A stretch of DNA of 64,000 nt from Saprospiraceae bacterium (lineage in GTDB: Bacteria > Bacteroidota > Bacteroidia > Chitinophagales > Saprospiraceae), in assembly GCA_019694295.1 (NCBI GenBank), contig JAIBCG010000001.1, positions 1 through 64,000 on the forward strand. Reading direction: 5' to 3'. The translations under genes and the position numbers were made by a program. Below, one piece after another: positions 32,715 to 40,857 of the stretch. Under the pieces are notes generated by a model. It saw only the letters and a list, made by a program, of their open reading frames with translations, was not told the origin of the DNA and searched no databases. Numbering within the stretch: the first letter of the stretch is position 1; each line of letters opens with the position of its first letter.

Positions 32715-34592
32715 CTACTTACGTAGTTCGGGTTTTAGGCGGTAGGCTTCCTCCAGTATTTCATTTCCTTTTTTTGGGTTTCCTCCATCACGGTAAGCAG
32801 AACCCATAAAAAACAAGATATCTGCATTATTGGGGTCATACTCCAACGCCTTTTCAAACTCTTTGATGGCATTTGGGAAGTCACGGTTGATAGCCATCAA
32901 GCAGCCAAGGTTTCTACGAGCATCTACAAATCTCGGGTCGAGTTCTACAGCCTTTTTGTAATATTCCATTGCCTTTTTATTATCTCCTGTTTCTGAGTAA
33001 AGTGTACCCATGTTGCTGAACATTTTTGCATCTTTAGCACCCAGTTTTATGGCTTCGGTATAATTATTAATGGCTTTTGAGTAGTCTTTCAGGTGATAAT
33101 ACATAAGACCAAGGTGAGCAAAAACGTCATTATACTTAGGGAATATCTCGAGCGCTTTGGTATCTTGGGCAATTGCCATTAATCGCCATTCTTTTTGTTT
33201 TGCAGCATCTGTTTCTTCCATTGCTTTCTTGCCTGTCTCGAGAGCAAAGTGGTATCTCATTTTGGCACTATTGGGTGCGTGTTCGATATCTGTTTTATAA
33301 AGAGTATAACTGTCGTACCAAGCTGCATTTCTTGAAAATGTTTTACTTGCAAACAGAACCGAAACAACGATAAGTGGCCATTTGTAACCAGGTGCCAGAT
33401 GGTTGAAAGATGTCTCTTGTTTGTTTCTTAAAAAATACTCGTACAATGCGGCACACACAAATATCATAAGCCCAAGACCAGGAGTATAAAACAGTCGGTC
33501 GCCGTAGCTGGTACCAATGGTGATAAATATGTTGCTCACTATACTCATCGTTATGATATAAAACAGCAAACCATAAACACTAAGCCGCTTTTGTTTTATA
33601 TATCTCAATATGTACCAAACCATAGCAACATGCACCAGCAAGCTGAGTAAGAACCGCCAATCGGTGATACCTGCCATAGCTATCTGATTAAATCCGTATT
33701 CATGACTGAGTGTTAGTGGAAATAAAAAGGATTTGATATAATAACCAAGCATCATCACAGCGCTCGTCATTCTGGTAAAAGGATTGTCGGCTGCCATCAA
33801 AAAATTGTCTAATACAGAAGTTTGTTCGAGACTGATATTACTACCAATAATACTTTGGCGAACGATAAGATAGATGACAACCGGAAGAACGAGTGGCCAT
33901 GATTTTTTCAGAATATCCTGCCAGCCTGCATTGGTAAAGAAATAAGCAGTAATTGGAAAAACAGCAAGAAATGTTACCGCACTTTCTTTTGAGAACATAG
34001 CTAATAGATACAGTACAAACCCAAGTAAGGAATACTTGATACCACGATGCGAATAACTCAACATGTAATAATATAGTGCACCCAAACTGCACAGCAGCCC
34101 CAGGATCTCGTCTCTACTCTTGATATTGGCAACTACCTCAGCATGCATGGGATGCGTAGCGAACAGCAGACAAATACCCGCACTAAGCCATACTGAGGAT
34201 TGGGTCAGGTAATTTTTCATTAAATAAAACAAGACAAAAATCGTGAGCCCGAATAATGCCACATTAACAAAATGCCCGATAAACGGAGAATCGGGGGCCA
34301 GAGCCCATTCGATGGCAAACATGATCTGCGAAAGAGGTCTGTAAAGAGTACCACCGCTAACCCAATAACCATAGCGGTAATCGGTAGTGAGAATGGTAGG
34401 GATACCGGCGAGACCTTGTTTAGTGACAAAATTATCCTTTATGACAGAAAAATCATCAAGGGTAAACAAGTGCCCAAGTGTGTTAAAATAACACAACATA
34501 CCTATAAATGCCAGCACCACAGCCGCTAAACGGGAAGATGGAAGTTGTACATTTATTTTAGTTTTTGGTTTATTGTTTAGTGCTTTTGCCAT
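32715..34592 (-). CDS. Second GT-C-type membrane protein with C-terminal TPR repeats (TMTC-like)
   Basis: This 625-residue paralogue of the 17248-19203 product has the same plan. A basic cytoplasmic N-terminus is followed by about ten membrane helices (residues ~23-420) and then TPR units (about 455-615, for example DVFAHLGLMYYHLKDYSKAI and MFSNMGTLYSETGDNKKAME). The acidic pair is kept in HLFTLDDFSV (Asp46-Asp47), and the shared motifs TKQGLAGIPTIL, ATHPMHAEVVANIKSRDEIL and GTSYGDRLFYTPGLG correspond to segments of the other copy. A role as protein O-glycosyltransferase is inferred from the fold. It is a single-gene unit, divergent from the ompH pair; 233 A+T-rich bases lie between them, without a clear promoter box. 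Confidence 0.87.
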   Translation of the reverse strand: MAKALNNKPKTKINVQLPSSRLAAVVLAFIGMLCYFNTLGHLFTLDDFSVIKDNFVTKQGLAGIPTILTTDYRYGYWVSGGTLYRPLSQIMFAIEWALAPDSPFIGHFVNVALFGLTIFVLFYLMKNYLTQSSVWLSAGICLLFATHPMHAEVVANIKSRDEILGLLCSLGALYYYMLSYSHRGIKYSLLGFVLYLLAMFSKESAVTFLAVFPITAYFFTNAGWQDILKKSWPLVLPVVIYLIVRQSIIGSNISLEQTSVLDNFLMAADNPFTRMTSAVMMLGYYIKSFLFPLTLSHEYGFNQIAMAGITDWRFLLSLLVHVAMVWYILRYIKQKRLSVYGLLFYIITMSIVSNIFITIGTSYGDRLFYTPGLGLMIFVCAALYEYFLRNKQETSFNHLAPGYKWPLIVVSVLFASKTFSRNAAWYDSYTLYKTDIEHAPNSAKMRYHFALETGKKAMEETDAAKQKEWRLMAIAQDTKALEIFPKYNDVFAHLGLMYYHLKDYSKAINNYTEAIKLGAKDAKMFSNMGTLYSETGDNKKAMEYYKKAVELDPRFVDARRNLGCLMAINRDFPNAIKEFEKALEYDPNNADILFFMGSAYRDGGNPKKGNEILEEAYRLKPELRK

Positions 34593-34825
34593 ATTTCATC
34601 AAGATTTGTCATTTGCAAAACAAACACAGAGATCGTTAAAATTATTATTGTTAATAAGCGTTAATACACATGATTTTTTGGTTAATCAACCGTTAAATCA
34701 GAAACCGGAGACGACTTTTTTACAAAGAAAAGCATTAATTCGTATATAGTATTGAGAGAATGGTCTCAATCTTATGGAAAAATCTTATTTTTACACCGAT
34801 TTTTAAAATCAAAAAATTTAAAGTT

Positions 34826-35329
34826 ATGAAGTGGTTTTTTGCATTCCTTTTTACAGCGGTCATCAGCACCGGATTGTCAGCACAAAAATTTGCCTATGTT
34901 GACATAGATAAAATACTCAACAGCATGAATGAATATCAAGCTGCCCAAACTGAACTGGACAATATAGCTTCTAAATGGAAACAAGAGATTGCTCAAGAGT
35001 ATGATAAAATAAAAGGTATGTACAACAAGTACCAGGCAGAGCAAGTATTATTGAGCGAAGACGCCAAAAAACAAAGAGAGGAAGAGATAACACAGAAAGA
35101 GAAGGAAGTAAGGGATCTCCAAAAGCAAAAATTTGGTACAGACGGAGCATTGTTTCAAAAAAGACAAGAACTCGTAAAACCGATACAGGAGAAAGTTTAC
35201 AATGCCATCGAAAAATATGCCGGTGAGAAGGGATATGATTTTATTTTTGATAAAGGCACAGCAGGTATTGTTTTTTCAGGAGCAAAATTTGATCTCACAG
35301 ACGACATTGTTAAAGCATTGCAGCGTTAA
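34826..35329 (+). CDS. OmpH/Skp-family periplasmic chaperone (copy 1)
   Basis: The ATG at 34826 (MKWFFAFLFTAVIS) opens a signal peptide ending near LSAQ; the frame extends upstream to 34760 but those residues are not signal-like. The 167-residue product has the Skp plan: FAYVDIDKILNSMNEYQAAQ, a long charged coiled coil (about residues 40-125), then a C-terminal strand pair (KGYDFIFDKGTAGIVFSG). Skp forms trimers that hold unfolded outer-membrane proteins in the periplasm. A second copy follows 42 bases later, and murI after that; the three are probably one transcript. Confidence 0.92.
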   Translation: MKWFFAFLFTAVISTGLSAQKFAYVDIDKILNSMNEYQAAQTELDNIASKWKQEIAQEYDKIKGMYNKYQAEQVLLSEDAKKQREEEITQKEKEVRDLQKQKFGTDGALFQKRQELVKPIQEKVYNAIEKYAGEKGYDFIFDKGTAGIVFSGAKFDLTDDIVKALQR

Positions 35330-35371
35330 TCAAATCATTATAATATTTTTATTAAACGAACAAACAGTAGA

Positions 35372-35881
35372 ATGAAGAGGATAACAGGTTTATTGGTTTT
35401 TAGCTTGATATTAATGGGAACCCAATTGGTACAGGCACAAAAGTTTGGTTTTGTCAATTCAGCGGCACTACTTACTGAACTTCCTGAGGTAAAGGCAGCT
35501 GACTCTGAGCTGAACGTGTTGCAAAATCAGCTTAAAAAGAAGGGTGAAGAAATGGTTACAGCATTTCAGCAAAAATATGCCGAACTGGCTACTAAAGAAA
35601 AGAATGGTGAGTATTCTCCAAAACAACTGGAGATGGAATCACAAAAGCTAAAAGATGATGAAGCCAAAATAACACAGTTCGAGCAGGAATCAACCCAGGC
35701 AATGTCAAAAAAGAGAGAAGAGCTCCTTCAGCCTATTCTTGACAAGGTGAATAAAGCAATAAATGATGTGGCAAAGGAGAGTGGCTATGCTTATGTGTTT
35801 GATGCAAGCACCAATGTGTTATTATACGCTGACCCATCTGCTGATGTGACAGCACTTGTTAAGAAAAAATTAGGTCTGTAA
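35372..35881 (+). CDS. OmpH/Skp-family periplasmic chaperone (copy 2)
   Basis: This 169-residue protein has a signal peptide ending near LVQAQ, the FGFVNSAALLTELPEVKAAD head, a coiled-coil body with alternating Lys/Glu (about residues 50-125), and the terminal ESGYAYVFDASTNVLLYADPS segment. It shares the fold and several motifs with copy 1 but the sequences have diverged well, so the duplication is old; tandem OmpH genes are usual in Bacteroidota. The two copies may form mixed trimers. The stop is 5 bases before the murI TTG start. Confidence 0.92.
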   Translation: MKRITGLLVFSLILMGTQLVQAQKFGFVNSAALLTELPEVKAADSELNVLQNQLKKKGEEMVTAFQQKYAELATKEKNGEYSPKQLEMESQKLKDDEAKITQFEQESTQAMSKKREELLQPILDKVNKAINDVAKESGYAYVFDASTNVLLYADPSADVTALVKKKLGL

Positions 35882-35886
35882 ACAAC

Positions 35887-36711
35887 TTGATATTTAATAA
35901 CCAACCGATAGGTATATTTGATAGCGGCATTGGCGGCCTTACAGTTGCCAGTGCCGTTATGCGTTTATTACCTGAAGAAAATATAGTATATTTTGGTGAT
36001 ACGGGTCACATGCCCTATGGCGATAAATCAATAGAATTAATTAGGAAATATGCAGTACGAATAGCACGCTTTCTGATAGAAGATCAGCATTGTAAAGCCA
36101 TCGTCATTGCATGCAATACTGCATCAGCTGCAGCCTATGAATATCTTAGAGATGAACTACGCGGACAAATACCTGTGATCAATGTTATTGACCCGATGAT
36201 AGAAAGAGTGGTTGATGACAGTAGTATTCACAACGTAGGTATCATTGCCACAAAGACTACTGTTGCTTCGGGCGTTTATCAGGAAAAATTTACAAGACGA
36301 AAACCTGAGCTGAAATATGCTGCAGTGGCCACACCATTGCTTGCCCCTATGATTGAAGAAGGCTTTTATGATAATTCAATCAGTCATGCAGTACTTGAAA
36401 ACTATTTACTTCTACCGCAACTCCGCGAAATAGACGCCCTGATACTTGCTTGTACACATTATCCGCTCATCAAACACCAGATAGCCTCATTTTATTCTGA
36501 TGATGTGCAGATACTCGACTCAGCCGAAGTGGTAGCTCTTAAGTTAAAGCGGATACTGCAAAAGGAAAAAATAATGGCTCTGGAAAAACCTGAAAAGAAC
36601 GATAAATTTTTTGTCTCTGACTATACCACTTCATTTGAAAAGACTGCCACTATATTTTTCCCGGATGAAATAAAGCTAATAAAATCAGACATTTGGGAGT
36701 CACAAGTCTGA
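35887..36711 (+). CDS. murI: Glutamate racemase
   Basis: MurI makes D-glutamate for peptidoglycan. The 274-residue protein has the N-terminal IGIFDSGIGGLTV motif, YFGDTGHMPYG, and both catalytic cysteines: Cys76 in IACNTASA and Cys189 in LACTHYPL. The start is a TTG at 35887, 5 bases after the second ompH stop, with no ATG ahead of the conserved N-terminus; coupling to ompH translation is likely. A DSGIGG start only nine residues in supports this choice. Confidence 0.95.
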   Translation: MIFNNQPIGIFDSGIGGLTVASAVMRLLPEENIVYFGDTGHMPYGDKSIELIRKYAVRIARFLIEDQHCKAIVIACNTASAAAYEYLRDELRGQIPVINVIDPMIERVVDDSSIHNVGIIATKTTVASGVYQEKFTRRKPELKYAAVATPLLAPMIEEGFYDNSISHAVLENYLLLPQLREIDALILACTHYPLIKHQIASFYSDDVQILDSAEVVALKLKRILQKEKIMALEKPEKNDKFFVSDYTTSFEKTATIFFPDEIKLIKSDIWESQV

Positions 36712-36721
36712 GAATATTATT

Positions 36722-37267
36722 TCACCAGACTTTGGTCATTTTTTGATTGTCCACCCATTTGCTCCAATCTTTATTGTAGGTGTGTATCTTTGATGTAGGC
36801 TTTTCATTATAGTCATACAGTGTCAATCCTCGGTTGGTCCACTCGAATATACTTCCGTAGAGGTTTTTTACATTTTTATACCCAAGCTTGATAAGTTTTT
36901 GACAAATTTTTTCGCTTCGGTATCCTACTGAGCAATAGACGACAATAGCAGCATCTTTAGGAATATTTTTTAAAATTCCTAAATCAAATTTGTCGTATCC
37001 TGTGTGTATAGCACCTTGGATGTGCGAAACATCATATTCTGATTTTTCACGTGCATCGAGTAATGTGTAGTGAGACAGATGCGCAGATACTTCTTCTACA
37101 CCTATTATAGGCACGTTGAATGAAAGAAGTGATTTGAGCTTATTGTCAAAATCACGGTTCTTAACCAAAAAACCTGTGTCAGGTCTTTGTGACTGACAGG
37201 CAAAGTTGAAAAACATGGTGAATACAAAAACAATACGAGTGATCAATTTATCCAATAGTTTTTTCAT
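36722..37267 (-). CDS. Rhodanese-domain lipoprotein
   Basis: This 181-residue protein has a signal sequence ending in a lipobox (NFAC, lipid-modified Cys24), then a single rhodanese domain (about residues 55-150). LLDAREKSEYDVSHIQGAIH carries the usual DxR and HIxGA motifs, and the active-site Cys112 lies in VVYCSVGYRS. Rhodaneses carry a persulfide on this cysteine and transfer sulfur, here in the periplasm. The last ~30 residues (SKIHTYNKDWSKWVDNQ) are a conserved-looking tail. The ATG lies only 8 bases after a strong terminator hairpin of the ompA-like gene, so its own promoter is hard to place. Confidence 0.9.
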   Translation of the reverse strand: MKKLLDKLITRIVFVFTMFFNFACQSQRPDTGFLVKNRDFDNKLKSLLSFNVPIIGVEEVSAHLSHYTLLDAREKSEYDVSHIQGAIHTGYDKFDLGILKNIPKDAAIVVYCSVGYRSEKICQKLIKLGYKNVKNLYGSIFEWTNRGLTLYDYNEKPTSKIHTYNKDWSKWVDNQKMTKVW

Positions 37268-37275
37268 TATAACGC

Positions 37276-37307
37276 AAAAAGCCTCTCCAAAGTTGAAGAG
37301 GCTTTTT
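37276..37307 (-). terminator. Rho-independent terminator between ompA-like gene and rhodanese gene
   Basis: An 11-base perfect stem, AAAAAGCCTCT (37276-37286) with AGAGGCTTTTT (37297-37307), closes a 10-base loop and ends in T5 in either direction. It sits 24 bases after the ompA-like stop and 8 bases before the rhodanese ATG. Confidence 0.8.
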
Positions 37308-37331
37308 GTTATTATTAATAGTGAAAGAGGA

Positions 37332-38909
37332 TTAGTTTGTTTTTACTAATTCAAATTCTACACGTCTGTTTGCTTGCTTTCCGGCTTTTGTTTTGTTGGT
37401 GGCAATAGGTTTAGTTTCGCCATAACCCTTAGCGGTAAGCCTTGATGCCGCTATTCCTTTTGAAGTAAGGAATTCGACACATTTGTTAGCTCTTTTTTCA
37501 GATAACATTAGGTTTGCCTTATCATTTCCATCAGAATCAGTATGACCGGAGATGTTAACATTATAGTTAGGGTATTGAGCCAGTATTTCTGCCAGCTGAG
37601 TAACTACAGGTACAGATTCAGCTCTTAACACATCTGAGTTGGTTTCGAACTGGATATTCTTAACGGCCAGGTTGATAGCTTGTACTACTTCTTGCTTCAT
37701 CTCAGGACAGCCGTTGTTGGCTTTTGTACCTGCGATAGTAGGGCACTTATCGTCTTTGTCAGGAATACCATCACCGTCTGTATCCGGGCAACCATTGAAC
37801 TGTGCAATACCTTTAACTGTAGGGCAAGCATCGTCCTTGTCAGGAATACCGTCACCGTCTGTATCCGGGCATCCCTTGAACTGTGCAATACCTTTAACCG
37901 TAGGACAAGCATCGTCCTTATCAGGAATACCGTCACCATCTGTATCCGGGCAACCGTTGAATTGTGCAATACCTGCTACATCCGGGCAAGCATCATCTTT
38001 GTCGGCAATACCATCACCATCTTTGTCAGGACAACCATTGAATTGTGCCAGACCTGCTACGTTAGGGCAAGCATCAGAGATATCAGCTATGCCATCTCCG
38101 TCTGTATCCGGGCAACCATTGAACTGTGCCAGACCTGGTACTAATGGGCACGCATCCTTCTTGTCGATGATACCGTCTTTGTCTGTATCTTTTTGACCAA
38201 AACGATAAGAGAGGTTGAGTCCAAGTGAACTATACCAGTCATCATCTGTGTTATTGCCTCCTTCTTTGATGCCATCAAGGTAATCATCGAAAACTGGTCT
38301 CAGACCATATTCTGCACCAAGTACCCACTGACGTGAGAGATCAATTCTGACACCTGCACCAAATGGAACGGTAAAATCTACAGATGGCTTTGTGGCGGCT
38401 TGATCTTTGGCTATTCCTGCCAGATTAGGTCTGTTCGGGTAATCAGGGTCGCCACCGGGAGTGTTCGGATGTCCATAATTAACCTCTGGCAATCCGACAA
38501 ATGCAGCACCTACTCCTGCAAACAGGTATGGACTGAATCTTTTGCGGAATGTTCCATCCTCGCGGTATCTGCTCTTACCTAAAATATCCCAGTCAAGTAA
38601 TAGAGACAACTCATTTACGGAAGTTTTTGCTTTAAGTGCTCTTGTTTTTCTTTCAGCATTCCATTTAGTGTCATCACCTGCTACCTGACCACCAAGGTAA
38701 TTTAATTTTAGACCTATTGTTTTGCTGAAGTTTCTCTTCAAAAATAGGCCATAATCCAGCTTCAAAGTATTGAAATCCATGTATTTATTTGGGTTTAGGT
38801 CTCCCTGATAACCCATTACGCCTACTTGTCCGCCAAGTTCCCATTTTGCCTGAGCATTGGCAAAGGCTAAGGTAAACACAGTTAATAAAGTCAACAATAA
38901 TGTTTTCAT
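37332..38909 (-). CDS. OmpA-family outer-membrane protein with six TSP3 repeats
   Basis: This 525-residue protein has a signal peptide (cleavage near ANAQ, residue 20) and an N-terminal beta-barrel (about residues 22-240) that ends LSYRFGQ. Six 27-residue thrombospondin type 3 calcium-binding repeats follow (consensus DTDGDGIPDKDDACP). A C-terminal OmpA domain (about 410-525) has NISGHTDSDGNDKANLMLSEKRA and AKGYGETKPIATNKT, with the Asp and Arg that bind the diaminopimelate of peptidoglycan. It links outer membrane and cell wall, with a rigid calcium-dependent spacer. Its own promoter and terminator frame it. High expression would be usual for this class. Confidence 0.95.
   Translation of the reverse strand: MKTLLLTLLTVFTLAFANAQAKWELGGQVGVMGYQGDLNPNKYMDFNTLKLDYGLFLKRNFSKTIGLKLNYLGGQVAGDDTKWNAERKTRALKAKTSVNELSLLLDWDILGKSRYREDGTFRKRFSPYLFAGVGAAFVGLPEVNYGHPNTPGGDPDYPNRPNLAGIAKDQAATKPSVDFTVPFGAGVRIDLSRQWVLGAEYGLRPVFDDYLDGIKEGGNNTDDDWYSSLGLNLSYRFGQKDTDKDGIIDKKDACPLVPGLAQFNGCPDTDGDGIADISDACPNVAGLAQFNGCPDKDGDGIADKDDACPDVAGIAQFNGCPDTDGDGIPDKDDACPTVKGIAQFKGCPDTDGDGIPDKDDACPTVKGIAQFNGCPDTDGDGIPDKDDKCPTIAGTKANNGCPEMKQEVVQAINLAVKNIQFETNSDVLRAESVPVVTQLAEILAQYPNYNVNISGHTDSDGNDKANLMLSEKRANKCVEFLTSKGIAASRLTAKGYGETKPIATNKTKAGKQANRRVEFELVKTN
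37707..38192 (-). repeat. Six tandem 81-bp coding repeats (TSP3 units)
   Basis: Exactly six units of 81 bases (27 codons) encode the TSP3 repeats. Units 4 and 5 (toward the C-terminus) differ only slightly at DNA level, which suggests recent duplication or gene conversion; the outer units have diverged. Every unit has the DxDxDGIxDxxDxCP calcium-loop pattern, and all but the last end in GxAQFxGC. Confidence 0.9.
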
Positions 38910-38954
38910 AATTGATAAATTAAGTAATAGAATAAGAATAATTGTTTAATTGCA

Positions 38955-38962
38955 CAAAGATA
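38955..38962 (-). promoter_or_regulatory. Putative -7 box (TATCTTTG) for the ompA-like gene
   Basis: The complement of CAAAGATA reads TATCTTTG, a full TAnnTTTG match, 46 bases upstream of the ATG. TTTG on the minus strand at 38989-38986 lies 23 bases further upstream as a possible -33 element. Confidence 0.5.
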
Positions 38963-39012
38963 ACGGTTAATTAATACAAAAGATGCAAATTTATTATGTA
39001 AAATTTATGCTA

Positions 39013-40089
39013 TCATACTTTCGGACCCAATCCAACCTTGTCATTTATTATATTTCCATTGCAATATTGAGACAATTCATTTTGGATAAAGTCACTCATT
39101 ATCTCAGTATAATTTTCCGGAAATAATAAATGGACATTTGGTCCGGCATCTAAGGTGAAGTATGCAGGGATATTGGTGGACATCCTGAAAGTTCTTAATT
39201 TTTCAATAATAGAGAGGGTTCCTGATCGCATCAACAAGTATGAAGGGTTGGATGTCATCATCAGGGCGTGAAGTGTAAGTGCTTCATCTTCAAGTATTTT
39301 ACCGAATGTTTCGAGGTCGCCTGATTTTAAAGCCGGCATCAGAAAATGTAATCTTGATTTAGCCTGTTGGTATCTGCTATCGGCATATATGTTACCGTCC
39401 ATCAAAGCATGCCCTATAGTACTCGATACGGACTTCTCTTCTGCACTTACTATCAGAATGTGATCTTGGAATGACTGGAATACGGGATGGAGCAAATCCT
39501 GTACCGGGATGGCATACTCGTCGGATGAATCTTTGATATCGGCAAATTCGCCCCACAAAGCCGCAACCGGATATACCGAACGGGAAGCGCTGCCCGACCC
39601 TACGCGGGCAATGTAAGAAGCCTTTCTGTAAAATTCGTTTTTGGGCATAGAGGTACCGAAAAGTTTCTCTTCGAGTGTACAAAGACACAGTGCGAGTGCA
39701 CCCATTGACGATGCAGAAGATGCAATGCCGGTACTGTGTGGAAATGAATTTGTACTTTCTATAGTAAGATGTAATTGTTTCAGGAAAGGAAAAATAACGG
39801 ATATTCTTTCCAGAAAAGTTTGGATTTTTGGTTTAAAATCATCTCTCCGGCTATTGTTAAAAATAAAGTCAAAAGATATGCGGTTGTCATTACTAGCCAC
39901 ATAGGATACACTTGTAGTAGTGACGGCATTGTCAAGTGTAAAACTTATGCTCGGATTTTTGGGTAATTGGAGGCCGTGTTTGCCCCAATATTTGATAAGT
40001 GCAATATTTGACGGACAGGTCCAATGTACTTTTCCTTCTTTAATATTAGCCGATTCGAGAATCAGACTTGGGTTTTGATACCTTTGCAT
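39013..40089 (-). CDS. mvaD: Diphosphomevalonate decarboxylase
   Basis: MvaD converts mevalonate diphosphate to isopentenyl diphosphate with ATP, the last step of the mevalonate pathway. This GHMP-family enzyme of 358 residues has the PSNIALIKYWGK N-terminal motif, the phosphate-binding loop in SFPHSTGIASSASSMGALAL, the GSGSASRSVYP segment, and the catalytic Asp in YFTLDAGPNVHLLF. Its presence shows that this organism makes isoprenoids through mevalonate rather than only through the MEP route. No other pathway genes are nearby. A -7 box lies just upstream of its start. Confidence 0.94.
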   Translation of the reverse strand: MQRYQNPSLILESANIKEGKVHWTCPSNIALIKYWGKHGLQLPKNPSISFTLDNAVTTTSVSYVASNDNRISFDFIFNNSRRDDFKPKIQTFLERISVIFPFLKQLHLTIESTNSFPHSTGIASSASSMGALALCLCTLEEKLFGTSMPKNEFYRKASYIARVGSGSASRSVYPVAALWGEFADIKDSSDEYAIPVQDLLHPVFQSFQDHILIVSAEEKSVSSTIGHALMDGNIYADSRYQQAKSRLHFLMPALKSGDLETFGKILEDEALTLHALMMTSNPSYLLMRSGTLSIIEKLRTFRMSTNIPAYFTLDAGPNVHLLFPENYTEIMSDFIQNELSQYCNGNIINDKVGLGPKV

Positions 40090-40106
40090 GATCGTGCATT
40101 GAAGTG

Positions 40107-40114
40107 CAAAGCTA
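40107..40114 (-). promoter_or_regulatory. Putative -7 box (TAGCTTTG) for mvaD
   Basis: The complement of CAAAGCTA reads TAGCTTTG, a full TAnnTTTG match 17 bases upstream of the mvaD ATG, within the 69-base gap after the DUF4294 gene. Confidence 0.45.
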
Positions 40115-40158
40115 ATAAAAAAATAAACACTGCCTGCTGTACCTATCTTGGTCGAACA

Positions 40159-40779
40159 TTATTTTGTACTAAAATTCTCTTCTTGTCGGATGGTATAGTC
40201 AATATCAAAATCATCCAGGACCAGATCAAGTATAGGATCGGCACCTACTATATAACCATCTTTAAGGTGATACCCGTAAAACGAACCGGACATATTCCAA
40301 TAAAAGGCAGAAAAACCACCTCGCAGATCCTTAACCAGAGAATACATTGGTGTGTCAAGTTCTTTTTCTATCATTTTAATTAAAATCTTGCCCTGTGTTT
40401 TTGACAGGTTTTTCAAAGGTTTTTCGAATTCTTTCTGCAACTCTTTGTCAAGGTTCTTAATGTACTTCTTTTTTTCTTTGGAAGTCATATATTTTGTATC
40501 ATTTTCCATAGCGCGGAAAACTTTAATTGCTTTGACTGCATAAGGAAACACTGCAATGGCATATCGTTTGTACCGTTTATACAGAAATTCGTCTGATACA
40601 TTATTGAATATATGAGGTGCTTTTACATGTACTTCTTTAAGATCGAATATCATCATAGTGTCACCGTCTGATATAAGAACCGGAACGCTTTTACCGTTAA
40701 TCTCAATGTTCATCAATTTGTCTTGAGACCATAATGGAAAAGTCCAAACAACAAAAGCAAATAACAGAAGTCGAGTCAT
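40159..40779 (-). CDS. Exported DUF4294 family protein
   Basis: This 206-residue protein has a signal peptide (MTRLLLFAFVVWTFPLWSQ) and a DUF4294 body. The N-terminal strand DGDTMMIFDLKEVHVKAPHI leads into basic helices (YKRYKRYAIAVFPYAVKAIK and KEKKKYIKNLDKELQKEFEK), followed by KTQGKILIKMIEKELDTPMY and a C-terminal segment with GGFSAFYWNMSG. The family is found almost only in Bacteroidota and is of unknown function, presumably periplasmic. It sits between the amidohydrolase genes and mvaD, all on the minus strand. The TTAACATTT upstream region shows no clear promoter. Confidence 0.88.
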   Translation of the reverse strand: MTRLLLFAFVVWTFPLWSQDKLMNIEINGKSVPVLISDGDTMMIFDLKEVHVKAPHIFNNVSDEFLYKRYKRYAIAVFPYAVKAIKVFRAMENDTKYMTSKEKKKYIKNLDKELQKEFEKPLKNLSKTQGKILIKMIEKELDTPMYSLVKDLRGGFSAFYWNMSGSFYGYHLKDGYIVGADPILDLVLDDFDIDYTIRQEENFSTK

Positions 40780-40857
40780 GTAGTTAATTTTAATATTACA
40801 AACGAAAATCTTTATTGATAAATTCGTTTAACAAAGTCATTAATGCTTTGTTAACAT

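Noticed and set aside
37707-38192. CRISPR-like regular repeats
   Set aside because: The units are coding, adjacent with no spacers, and encode calcium-binding TSP3 repeats.
37639-38196. Long plus-strand open frames opposite the OmpA TSP3 repeats
   Set aside because: They arise because the 81-base repeat is a multiple of three, so all frames repeat without stops; the minus-strand OmpA frame has a signal peptide, TSP3 and OmpA domains that account for the DNA.
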